NCBI GenBank assembly: GCA_017561865.1
Contig: JAFZBH010000045.1
Location: 1-59,436 of the forward strand
Source of the DNA: Bacteroidales bacterium
Lineage (GTDB): Bacteria > Bacteroidota > Bacteroidia > Bacteroidales > UBA932
Length of the DNA: 59,436 nucleotides
Direction: 5' to 3'
Position numbers and translations under genes: made by a program. Shown piece by piece: positions 43,694 to 50,894 of this stretch. The stretch's first letter is position 1. Every line of letters begins with the position of its first letter. The notes beneath the pieces were generated by a model that did no database searches, was not told where the DNA came from, and was given only the letters and a program-made list of their open reading frames with translations.

Positions 43694-44545
43694 CTAGTTA
43701 CTTATCACGCAAAAATAGACTGCGGTGGCGGCCACGACCGCAGCGGTCTCCGTCCGCAGGCGGCTCTCGCCAAGCGACACCGGGATCCAGCAGTTCTCCC
43801 GGGCCAACGCCGCTTCTTCGGGACTGAAATCCCCCTCCGGCCCGATCAAGATCGCAATCGGCCGCGCTTCCGGCAGGCAGCTGCTGCCGCAAACCTTCGC
43901 TTCGCTCATCCCTCCCAAGCTGACGCTTGGGCCCCTCCCGTTTACGAAGCCACGGGTGGCTACGGGTTTGCCGGCAGCACTGCCTGCCGGATTAAGCGCT
44001 TCGGCCGATTGCAATACCTTGGTGATAGGTATTCGGGGGACATCGTCAAAGCAATAGCAGATGAGTTTAAGCGCATCGGCGGGAGCGGCGGCGATGAAGT
44101 CGCGGACCGAGACAGGCTCGGCGATCTGCGGAATGGCGGCTTTGAGCGACTGCTTGGCGGCGGAAAGCGCGAGGCGGCGCAGGCGGTCCGTCTTGAGGAC
44201 CTTGCGCTCCGAGCGCTCGCCGATCACCGGGGCGATCATATCCACCCCGATCTCCGTCACTTTCTCCACGAACCACTCGTAGCGGTCCAGATTCTTGGTC
44301 GGGCAGACCGCCATCGTCAGGTGATAGGGATGCGCGCCGAAACCGTGCTTGCGTTCCAGCACCCGCGCCCAGGCGCCCTTGGCGTCAGCGATCTCGAGCA
44401 CACAGCGGTAAAGCGTCCCGCGGCCGTCGATCACCGAGATCTCGTCGCCCTCGCGGTGCCGCAGCACGCGGACGCAGTGCGCGGACTCCTCCGGGTCCAA
44501 GCGGACCTGGGCGTCCTGGATGTCGTCAGAGAAAAACAGCTCCAT
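43694..44545 (-). CDS. rsmE: 16S rRNA m3U1498 methyltransferase, with an in-frame palindromic insertion
   Basis: 283 residues, longer than the usual 230-245 of the family. The N-terminal PUA-like part ELFFSDDIQDAQVRLDPEES and RVLRHREGDEISVIDGRGT and the SPOUT part (AVCPTKNLDRYEWFVEKVTE; ILIGPEGDFSPEEAALA; SLGESRLRTETAAVVA) are all intact. Between DDVPRIPITKVLQ and RPIAILIGPEGDF the family goes straight on. Here about 46 residues (183-228) intervene, including GRGPSVSLGGMSEAKV, encoded by a palindromic repeat element. The SAM-binding knot flanks are preserved, so the loop lies outside the active site and the enzyme is probably functional. It is followed upstream by radA on the same strand, 3 bases away. 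Confidence 0.9.
   Translation of the reverse strand: MELFFSDDIQDAQVRLDPEESAHCVRVLRHREGDEISVIDGRGTLYRCVLEIADAKGAWARVLERKHGFGAHPYHLTMAVCPTKNLDRYEWFVEKVTEIGVDMIAPVIGERSERKVLKTDRLRRLALSAAKQSLKAAIPQIAEPVSVRDFIAAAPADALKLICYCFDDVPRIPITKVLQSAEALNPAGSAAGKPVATRGFVNGRGPSVSLGGMSEAKVCGSSCLPEARPIAILIGPEGDFSPEEAALARENCWIPVSLGESRLRTETAAVVAATAVYFCVISN
43864..43999. repeat. Palindromic element inserted in frame in rsmE
   Basis: Arms at 43870-43895 and 43965-43990 (26 bases, 24 or so pairing with one bulge on each side) are flanked by GCGCTT / AAGCGC. The core holds CCCAAGC-TGAC-GCTTGGG and GCCAC-GG-GTGGC. The element at 57318-57480 shares this core but has a different arm sequence. In both genes the same frame is used, giving related peptides. 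Confidence 0.82.
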
Positions 44546-44548
44546 ACG

Positions 44549-45919
44549 CTATTTGAACAGGGCTTTCACCAGCGCCGGCACGTCGGCGACCTTCACCACG
44601 CGGATGCCTTCCGGCTTCACCTCCACCTTGGAGAATGACGAGATGAAGATCCGTTTGAAGCCCAGCCGGGCGGCTTCCTGCACACGGCGCTCGATCTGCC
44701 CCACGGGGCGGATCTCGCCGCTCAGGCCTACTTCGCCGGCAAAACACACGTCCGAGGGGATGGCAAAATCGAAATTGGACGACAGCACGGCGCAGATGAC
44801 CGCCAGGTCGACCGCCGGATCGCTGACCTTCAGGCCGCCGGCCATATTCAGGAACACGTCCTTGGCGCTGAGGTGGAAGCCGGCGCGCTTCTCCAGCACC
44901 GCCAGCAGCATATTGAGCCGCCGGGCGTCGAAACCCGTCGCGGAGCGCTGCGCCGTGCCGTAGACGGCACTGCTCACGAGCGCCTGCACTTCGAAAAGCA
45001 ACGGGCGTGTCCCGTCCAGCATCGCCGCGATGGCCGTGCCGCTGAGCCCCTGTTCGTGCATCGGGATCAGCATCTCCGACGGGTTGGCCACTTCGCGCAG
45101 GCCCGTCCCCGTCATCTCGAAGACCGCCAGTTCGGAGGTCGAACCGAAACGGTTCTTGATGCTCCGCAGGATCCTGTAGGAGCCGCGGTTCTCCCCTTCG
45201 AACTGCAGGACCACGTCTACGATGTGCTCCAGGATCTTCGGACCGGCGATGAAACCGTCCTTGGTGATGTGCCCGATCAGGATCACGGGCACGCCGCTCT
45301 CCTTGGCGAATCGCAGCAGGGCCGAGGCCACCTCCTTGATTTGGCTCACGGAGCCGGGGGCGGAGTCCACCGTGTCGGTGTACATCGTCTGCACGGAGTC
45401 CACGATCATCAGGTCGGGCCCCATCGCCTGCGCTTCCTCGATCACGGCGCCGATCAGCGTCTCGCAGAAGATGGTGCAGTAGCTGCTGTCGCCGCCCAGC
45501 CGGCGGGCGCGCATCCCCACTTGCCTGGCGCTCTCTTCCCCCGTCACGTACAGCGTACGCAAATCCTTGCAGCACAGCGGAATCTGCAGGCTGAGGGTGG
45601 ATTTGCCTATGCCCGGCTCGCCGCCGATGAGCACCAGCGAACCCCGCACCATTCCACCGCCCAGGATCCGGTCCACTTCCCCCATCCCGAGGGAGATGCG
45701 GGCTTCCTGCGAATCGTCGATTTCACGCAGCGGCTGCGGCCGGCGTCCGGTCCCGACAGACCCGCCACGGGCTCCACCGGTAGCAGGCCCTTTTTTCGGC
45801 TCCACGGGAGCCTCCTTCATCGTATTCCATTCCCCGCACGCCGGGCAGCGCCCCATCCATTTGGGGCTTTCATTCCCGCACGAGGTGCAGTAAAAAACGG
45901 TCTTTGCCTTCGAGGCCAT
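44549..45919 (-). CDS. radA: DNA repair protein RadA
   Basis: 456 residues from MASKAKTVFYCTSCG. A four-Cys zinc finger comes first (YCTSCGNESPKWMGRCPACG). The RecA-like ATPase has Walker A GGEPGIGKST, the RadA-specific KNRFG motif (SIKNRFGSTSELAVFEM) and Walker B LMIVDSV. The C-terminal Lon-protease-like domain shows SDPAVDLAVICAVLSS, SDVCFAGEVGLSGEIRPV and IFISSF. RadA helps branch migration in recombination. The start is set by the zinc finger; a longer frame upstream is out of family. Confidence 0.95.
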   Translation of the reverse strand: MASKAKTVFYCTSCGNESPKWMGRCPACGEWNTMKEAPVEPKKGPATGGARGGSVGTGRRPQPLREIDDSQEARISLGMGEVDRILGGGMVRGSLVLIGGEPGIGKSTLSLQIPLCCKDLRTLYVTGEESARQVGMRARRLGGDSSYCTIFCETLIGAVIEEAQAMGPDLMIVDSVQTMYTDTVDSAPGSVSQIKEVASALLRFAKESGVPVILIGHITKDGFIAGPKILEHIVDVVLQFEGENRGSYRILRSIKNRFGSTSELAVFEMTGTGLREVANPSEMLIPMHEQGLSGTAIAAMLDGTRPLLFEVQALVSSAVYGTAQRSATGFDARRLNMLLAVLEKRAGFHLSAKDVFLNMAGGLKVSDPAVDLAVICAVLSSNFDFAIPSDVCFAGEVGLSGEIRPVGQIERRVQEAARLGFKRIFISSFSKVEVKPEGIRVVKVADVPALVKALFK

Positions 45920-45921
45920 AG

Positions 45922-46638
45922 CTATTTGCTGCGAACGGCGCGGATATAGCAGCCTTCGAAGCGGGAGCCCTCGAGAATATTGATTCCTTCTTCGTCGAAA
46001 CTCAGGCGATACGCACTGGTGTGGCTGCCGGCGGGGGTGGAGGTCCAATAATAACCCCGCTTGTTCATCTCGGTGATGGAATCGGACCTGTTGATGCCCA
46101 CCGCAGGCAGGAAGATATAATTGCCGTTGATTTTGCTCACGACCAGGTACCCGTCCCGACCGCTCTCGTGCGACCAGGTCCACACGCATTTCTCCCGCAA
46201 CTCCTTCATCTCTTTCTCCGTGGGAAGGCGCCAGCCGTTGCCCCAGCGTCGTGCCGCGATGTCTTGGTTGACATTTCCGCTGATGTCACTCCGCGGCCTG
46301 TCGTAGTGCTCGCTGTTCGCCTTGGTGTAACTGCTCTTTTCGTTCAGTTCACCCCAGGCGACGATCCGGCCATAATAGCCGCCGGCATTGTTGGCGTCAA
46401 TGTTGCTCGTCGCCCATAGCACGCTGAGGCCGAGATCGGCACCCTGCTGACCACCCGTCATCTCCCTTTTCGGGACAATCTTGATGTCCGGAATGTCCAT
46501 ATCCTTGGTGTTTACGCTAGTGGTCTTCCTGGATAAAGTGACCTTCGTATTCTCGTCGAAAGTACCCTGCCCATAGGTGGCAGTCACCGCGGCGAAAGAG
46601 AGTATCCCGCACAGAAACAAAACTTTGGTTTTCATCAT
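45922..46638 (-). CDS. Exported protein with FISUMP-type paralogous domain
   Basis: 238 residues. Signal peptide MMKTKVLFLCGILSFAAVTA; the mature part has VDLGLSVLWATSNIDA-type start (GADLGLSVLWATSNI), GGYYGRIVAWGELNEKSSY, WGNGWRLPTEKEMKELREKC and a final YYWTST...AYRLSFDEEGINI block. These are the marks of the Fibrobacter succinogenes major paralogous (FISUMP) domain, common as repeats on Bacteroidota surface proteins. It has one copy. Function unknown, possibly carbohydrate related. It ends 2 bases before radA. Confidence 0.78.
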   Translation of the reverse strand: MMKTKVLFLCGILSFAAVTATYGQGTFDENTKVTLSRKTTSVNTKDMDIPDIKIVPKREMTGGQQGADLGLSVLWATSNIDANNAGGYYGRIVAWGELNEKSSYTKANSEHYDRPRSDISGNVNQDIAARRWGNGWRLPTEKEMKELREKCVWTWSHESGRDGYLVVSKINGNYIFLPAVGINRSDSITEMNKRGYYWTSTPAGSHTSAYRLSFDEEGINILEGSRFEGCYIRAVRSK

Positions 46639-46701
46639 ACTGACAGTTTATCGACAGGTAAAGATAATCAATAGTTCGAACAAATCATAATGAGGTTCAA
46701 A

Positions 46702-47061
46702 CTAGAGCACTTCCTGCTTCTTGGTCACGGAGACGACGCCGAGGGCGATGGCGAAGAAGGCGATGGCGCCGAACAGGAATTCCTTCTTGTCCTGGAGGGC
46801 CTCCAGCGCCTTGGTGAAAGCCGTGCTGTCCGCGGCAGGCTGGACGGGACAGAACAGCACCAGAAGCGTGACCAGGCAGCCGAGCACGAGGCCGGCGGCC
46901 AGGGCGATGATGAGTGCAATCCGGCCCCGGCGGCGCTCTCCGTCCACTTCCCGCTTGATGCCTTCCACGGCGTTCAACCGGGCGTTCGTCTCGATCATGA
47001 ATTGCCCTTCGGCCGGAGTGTCCGGCGCGTTTTCGCGTAAAAACTGTTCGATATCTTTCAT
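46702..47061 (-). CDS. Two-helix membrane protein, candidate anti-sigma factor
   Basis: 119 residues: a cytoplasmic N-terminus of about 45 residues (MKDIEQFLRENAPDTPAEGQ, ...IKREVDGERRRG), then two membrane helices (IALIIALAAGLVLGCLVTLL at about 47-68, and GAIAFFAIALGVVSV at about 97-112). The start overlaps the ECF sigma gene by 4 bases. Position and topology suggest an anti-sigma factor; there is no classical zinc motif. It is the last gene of the second ECF operon. Confidence 0.65.
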   Translation of the reverse strand: MKDIEQFLRENAPDTPAEGQFMIETNARLNAVEGIKREVDGERRRGRIALIIALAAGLVLGCLVTLLVLFCPVQPAADSTAFTKALEALQDKKEFLFGAIAFFAIALGVVSVTKKQEVL

Positions 47062-47534
47062 AAGCGGATGTACTGTCTGAGGTGGTCCCTGCCCACCGAA
47101 AGATGGTATTTGACCGTGCCGGAAGGGATCTGCATGATGGATGCGATCTCCTTGATCGGAAGGTCTTCGAAATAATGCAGGACGATGGCGGTCCGTTCCT
47201 TTTCGGGAAGGCGCGTCAGCGCCCGTCGCAGTTCTTCGTGCCGGAAAGAGGCGTCCGAAGCGGCCCCGTCGGCCACGTGCAACACTTCAGGCGATTCCAT
47301 CGACGCCGACGGCGCCGGCACCCGCCGCAGGTTGTCTATAAAGCAGTTGTAAGCGATCCGAAAGACCCAGGCCTTGAAGTTTCCGATGAAGCGGTCGGAG
47401 TTGACATAAGCCCGCACCAGCGCCTCCTGCGCCAGATCGTCCGCCAGGGCGGCATCCCCGCACAGCGATGTCAGGAACCGCCGCAGCCGTCCCTGACACG
47501 CCCTCACTTCGGAGATAAACCGCTCCCGAGTCAT
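47058..47534 (-). CDS. RNA polymerase ECF sigma factor, second copy
   Basis: 158 residues. Region 2 (LCGDAALADDLAQEALVRAY, then VFRIAYNCFIDNLR) and region 4 (ALTRLPEKERTAIVLHYFED and LPIKEIASIMQIPSGTVKYHLSVGRD) are complete. It is in an operon with a DUF6249-like membrane protein before it and the two-helix membrane protein after it. A bipartite motif ahead of the operon, repeated ahead of the exporter operon, is the best candidate for its promoter. Confidence 0.92.
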   Translation of the reverse strand: MTRERFISEVRACQGRLRRFLTSLCGDAALADDLAQEALVRAYVNSDRFIGNFKAWVFRIAYNCFIDNLRRVPAPSASMESPEVLHVADGAASDASFRHEELRRALTRLPEKERTAIVLHYFEDLPIKEIASIMQIPSGTVKYHLSVGRDHLRQYIRL

Positions 47535-47537
47535 TCT

Positions 47538-47981
47538 TTACTTGTTCTCCAGAAGATCTCTCTCTTCGGCCTCCATCTCCTTGGCGAGCATCTTCCTGCC
47601 CGTGATAAAGGTGATGAACAGCCCGATGCCCACAGCCATCATCACAGCTCCGGCGACAATCAGCAGACTTGGAGAAAGAAATGCGTGCCAGAGAGGATGG
47701 TATGCGAACAGCAGACCGGCCGTCAGGAAGGCCACGCCCATCAGGCTGGTGATGCAGCCTCCGGTGAGTTTGTCCAGCATATCCTGTTTGATCGAAGCCT
47801 TTTTCTTGCTCTCCGTCTTGAAGAGGGCGGGATCGATGCTTGCACCATTCTCGATGGCCTTCAGCATAATCTCAGCCTTGCGGTTCGTTTCGTTCTGCCG
47901 CACGCGGCTGACAAACCAGACAATCATCACCGGGAGTATCACACAGATGGCAAGCGGAAGCAACATTTCGTACAGGTCCAT
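47538..47981 (-). CDS. Membrane protein, DUF6249-like
   Basis: 147 residues with three hydrophobic segments: LPLAICVILPVMIVWFVSRV near 8-27, LMGVAFLTAGLLFAYHPLW near 83-101 and LLIVAGAVMMAVGIGLFITF near 107-126. A middle cytoplasmic part (RKAEIMLKAIENGASIDPAL) is typical of small membrane proteins tied to ECF sigma genes in Bacteroidota. The end is acidic (MEAEERDLLENK). It leads the operon, 3 bases before the sigma gene. Function unknown. Confidence 0.72.
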   Translation of the reverse strand: MDLYEMLLPLAICVILPVMIVWFVSRVRQNETNRKAEIMLKAIENGASIDPALFKTESKKKASIKQDMLDKLTGGCITSLMGVAFLTAGLLFAYHPLWHAFLSPSLLIVAGAVMMAVGIGLFITFITGRKMLAKEMEAEERDLLENK

Positions 47982-48037
47982 AACGTTTATTGTTTAATTG
48001 TTCAACTTTTCTTTCCCCTTTCCAGGGTGGTTTCATA

Positions 48038-48068
48038 GCTATAACGCAAAGCGGGAGCGAAAGGTTGG
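48038..48068 (-). promoter_or_regulatory. Putative ECF-sigma promoter, copy 1 (sigma operon)
   Basis: On minus: CCAACCTTTC, 11 bases, GCGTTATAGC, ending 56 bases before the operon start. From AACC to CGTT there are 16 bases, the spacing normal for ECF -35 and -10 elements. All 20 half-site bases are the same in the copy at 56907-56937 while the spacer differs, so it is a protein-binding site rather than a shared transcript. Its place suggests self-regulation of the sigma factor. Confidence 0.7.
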
Positions 48069-48084
48069 AAAAAAGTTGAAAAAT

Positions 48085-48579
48085 TTATTTTCGCGCCAGC
48101 TCGAAGACCTCCATATCCTTGACCTCGCCCCCCTCGATCTTGAAGCGGAGGGCGGTGCGTACGACCTGCCAGCCCTGCAGGCCGGCGGCGCCGGGATTGA
48201 TATACAGCATCTTATGCTGATGGTCCTGCATCACCTTCAGAATATGCGAGTGGCCGCATATGAAGACATCGGGCTTGTAGCGGTCGATCAGGGCGGCAGC
48301 GCGGATGTCGTAGTGGCCCGGAGAGCCGCCGATATGGGTCATCAGGACCTTCAGTCCCTGGACCTCCAGATACTGGTGAAGGGGGTATTCGCGGCGGATG
48401 TCCTGGCCGTCGCAGTTGCCGGCCACGCCCACCAGCGGCTTGAACGCCGCGATCGAATCGACGAACGACAGGCCCCCGCCGAAGTCCCCCGCATGCCAGA
48501 TGACGTCCACCGGTTCCAGGAAAGACCTGAAACCGTCGCTGAAGACCCCGTGGGTATCCGATATGAGCCCGATATACAT
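48085..48579 (-). CDS. YfcE/MJ0936-type metallophosphodiesterase
   Basis: 164 residues from MYIGLISDTHG; the start shares one base with the galE stop (TAATG). The calcineurin-like metal motifs are ISDTHGVF, IWHAGDF, VGVAGNCDGQD, VLMTHIGG and FICGHSH. It has the size of the small phosphodiesterase family (YfcE/YmdB/MJ0936 group). The natural substrate is not known. It is the last gene of the exporter run. Confidence 0.9.
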   Translation of the reverse strand: MYIGLISDTHGVFSDGFRSFLEPVDVIWHAGDFGGGLSFVDSIAAFKPLVGVAGNCDGQDIRREYPLHQYLEVQGLKVLMTHIGGSPGHYDIRAAALIDRYKPDVFICGHSHILKVMQDHQHKMLYINPGAAGLQGWQVVRTALRFKIEGGEVKDMEVFELARK

Positions 48580-49604
48580 TACTTTCCGGCGAGCCGCCGC
48601 TCCCAGGCCCAGGCGGCTTTGAGGGTGTCCTCCACGCTGCGCTCCGCCTTCCAGCCGAGCTCCTTCTCCGCCAGGGTCGGGTCGGCCCATATGGCCGTCA
48701 CGTCGCCCGGGCGGCGCGGGGCGAACTTCCAGTTCAGCTTCACGCCGTTGACTTTCTCGAAAGCATTCACCAACTCCAGCACCGAGACCGGCCGGCCCGT
48801 TCCCACGTTAAAAATCTCGTAGGGCTCCTTCATCCGGTCCTCGCACATCCGCGTGACGGCACACACGTGCGCCCGGGCCAGGTCGACGATGTCGATATAG
48901 TCCCGCAGGCAGGTCCCGTCCGGCGTGGGATAATCGTTCCCGAACACCGACAGGCACTCCCGCTTCCCGATGGCAGTCTGGGTGATGAAGGGCACCAGGT
49001 TGTTGGGCACGCCGCGCGGCAGCTCGCCGATCAGCGCCGAAGGATGTGCCCCGATGGGGTTGAAATAACGCAGCGCGATGCCCCGGATGCCGGGATACGC
49101 CTTCACGCTGTCGCGCAGGATGTCCTCGCACATCACTTTCGTGTTGCCGTAGGGCGACTTCGCCTCCTGGCGGGGTGAGGCTTCCGTGACCGGCAGCCGG
49201 TCCGTCTCGCCATAAACCGTCGCGGACGAGGAGAAGAGCACATTGAGCCCGCCCTTTTCACGCGCGGCATCCAAAATATTGACAAACGACAGGAGGTTGT
49301 TGCGATAATACTTCAGCGGCTCCGCGACCGATTCGCCCACCGCCTTGAAGGCGGCGAAATGGATGACGGCGTCGAAGGGGTACTGCGCGAAGAGCGCATC
49401 CACGGCCCCACGGTCGCAGAAATCCATCCGCACGAGCGGCATTTCCCGGCCGAGTATGGCGCAGACGCCCCTGTAGTTGGTCTCGTCGCAGTTGGAGAAA
49501 TTGTCGGCGATGACGACATCGTAGCCGGCCTGGGCGAGCTCCACGGTCACGTGGCTGCCGATGAATCCGGCTCCGCCGGACACGAGAACGGTCTTTTTGC
49601 TCAT
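48579..49604 (-). CDS. galE: UDP-glucose 4-epimerase
   Basis: 341 residues from MSKKTVLVSGGAGFIGSHVT, an NAD-binding Rossmann start (GGAGFIGSH). Ser of the FSSSATVYGETDRLP block and the YGNTKVMCE Tyr-x-x-x-Lys pair are catalytic. GVPNNLVPFITQTAIGKREC and the LNWKFAPRRPGDVTAIWADP block are typical of GalE. It interconverts UDP-glucose and UDP-galactose for surface polysaccharides. The start overlaps the CYTH gene by ATGA, so it is fixed. Confidence 0.93.
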   Translation of the reverse strand: MSKKTVLVSGGAGFIGSHVTVELAQAGYDVVIADNFSNCDETNYRGVCAILGREMPLVRMDFCDRGAVDALFAQYPFDAVIHFAAFKAVGESVAEPLKYYRNNLLSFVNILDAAREKGGLNVLFSSSATVYGETDRLPVTEASPRQEAKSPYGNTKVMCEDILRDSVKAYPGIRGIALRYFNPIGAHPSALIGELPRGVPNNLVPFITQTAIGKRECLSVFGNDYPTPDGTCLRDYIDIVDLARAHVCAVTRMCEDRMKEPYEIFNVGTGRPVSVLELVNAFEKVNGVKLNWKFAPRRPGDVTAIWADPTLAEKELGWKAERSVEDTLKAAWAWERRLAGK

Positions 49605-50083
49605 ATTTCGTTTTCTTTCCAAAACTTGTAAGGACGCTTCGTCAGCGAGGAGTTGTAATAACGCCTGTCTCCCGTGACCTCCTCCCCCAGCCAGGCGGGA
49701 CGCTCGAACGGCTCGTCCTCGGCCGAGAGCTCGATCTCAGCAACCACGAGCCCTTCGTTGTCGCCGTGGAACTCGTCCACCTCCCAGACGTGGCCGTCCG
49801 GGCCGGGCACGAGGTGGCGCGTCTTGTCGATCACGCCCGGCTCGCACAGCGGGAGCAGCAGTTCCGCCTCCGCAGCCGGAATTTCCTTCTCCCACTCGAA
49901 ACGGGTCAGTCCCCGGGCGGGACCCTTGACGGTCAGGAAGCCCTTGTCTCCGTAAACCCTCACGCGCACCGTCCGGCCGGGAGCCGAACTGAGGAACCCC
50001 TGTACAATGCGGCTGGCGCCGGACTCTTCCCCACGGAAGGGCCCGGCGACCAGGAATTTACGTTCTATTTCGCGAAAGGCCAT
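49601..50083 (-). CDS. CYTH domain protein (adenylate cyclase/triphosphatase fold)
   Basis: 160 residues. The N-terminal EIERKFLVAG is the ExExK signature, followed by alternating charged strands facing a tunnel (RTVRVRVYGDKGFLTVKGPA; VAEIELSAEDEPFERPAWLG) and a final basic block (YYNSSLTKRPYKFW). The fold includes triphosphate phosphohydrolases and class IV cyclases; the short stand-alone bacterial kind is generally a triphosphatase. It lies 2 bases after the beta-barrel gene. Confidence 0.88.
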   Translation of the reverse strand: MAFREIERKFLVAGPFRGEESGASRIVQGFLSSAPGRTVRVRVYGDKGFLTVKGPARGLTRFEWEKEIPAAEAELLLPLCEPGVIDKTRHLVPGPDGHVWEVDEFHGDNEGLVVAEIELSAEDEPFERPAWLGEEVTGDRRYYNSSLTKRPYKFWKENEI

Positions 50084-50085
50084 CC

Positions 50086-50874
50086 CTACAGGCCCAGGAG
50101 CAGGCCGAAGGAAATGGTGCGGGCATCGCTCAGGGACTCCTGGAACAGCGGCGTCAGGCCGTACATGACGAAAACGCCCAGATTGCCGTAGGAGAAACCG
50201 CCCTCGACCGTGGCGCGGAAAGGATTGAACACTTCCCTGATCTGCTGGCGGTCCTTCGGGCGCTTAAATTTCGCATAGCCGCCGGTAAGCAGCTCGGCGC
50301 TGGCTCCGGCATACAGCGTAGCCTTGCCGAAATTGAGTCCGACGCGCAGCGGGATGCCGAAATAGCTGGCGTGAATCTTGGATTTGCCACGTTCGTAGCT
50401 GGGGTTGACGGACGAGACAGGCACCGGAACATAGACATTACTACCTGCTGATGAAGAAAGGAACTGGGGACCACTGTACGGACGGAGCGTAAAACTGGGA
50501 TCCGAAAAGGTAAAATCCATAAAAGTCCAGCGAAGGCCGAGCGAAAGACTCAGCATATCTCCACGGATTTCCATCTCCGCCAGCTGCAGGGCATAGACGA
50601 AATTCTGGCCCGTGCGGAACTTCAGGAAATCATGGTAATAGACCAGGTCAGAGGAAGGATCCCAGTCTCCCTTGTAGGTCACGTTCGTGAGTGTGGAGGC
50701 TCCGAAATACATCGGGAAGGCAAGATGCAGCTCCGTATTCACGCGGGAGCCGTCCTTGGAAAGTTCAATCTTGTTGAGTTCATCCAGTTCCTGGAGGTCG
50801 ATTTCCCGGTCCTGCGCGGAAGCGACACCCGCACCCAGGGCGAGCACCGCAATGGTCAATAATATCCTTTTCAT
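50086..50874 (-). CDS. Outer-membrane beta-barrel-like protein, uncharacterised
   Basis: 262 residues with signal peptide MKRILLTIAVLALGAGVASA. The mature part is alternate aromatic/small strands (VNTELHLAFPMYFGASTL; LSLSLGLRWTFMDFTF; IPLRVGLNFGKATLYAGASA) ending in ISFGLLLGL, a beta-barrel-like last strand. No known family is evident. It sits with the TolC, adaptor and permease genes, 20 bases after TolC, so it may serve the exporter or be a separate surface protein. Confidence 0.6.
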   Translation of the reverse strand: MKRILLTIAVLALGAGVASAQDREIDLQELDELNKIELSKDGSRVNTELHLAFPMYFGASTLTNVTYKGDWDPSSDLVYYHDFLKFRTGQNFVYALQLAEMEIRGDMLSLSLGLRWTFMDFTFSDPSFTLRPYSGPQFLSSSAGSNVYVPVPVSSVNPSYERGKSKIHASYFGIPLRVGLNFGKATLYAGASAELLTGGYAKFKRPKDRQQIREVFNPFRATVEGGFSYGNLGVFVMYGLTPLFQESLSDARTISFGLLLGL

Positions 50875-50894
50875 ATCACAAAGTTAACAAAAAA

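Noticed and set aside
43694-44545. rsmE as a pseudogene disrupted by a repeat
   Set aside because: The frame is unbroken through the repeat, and the SAM-binding knot and N-terminal domain are intact on both sides; a tolerated insertion is the simpler reading.
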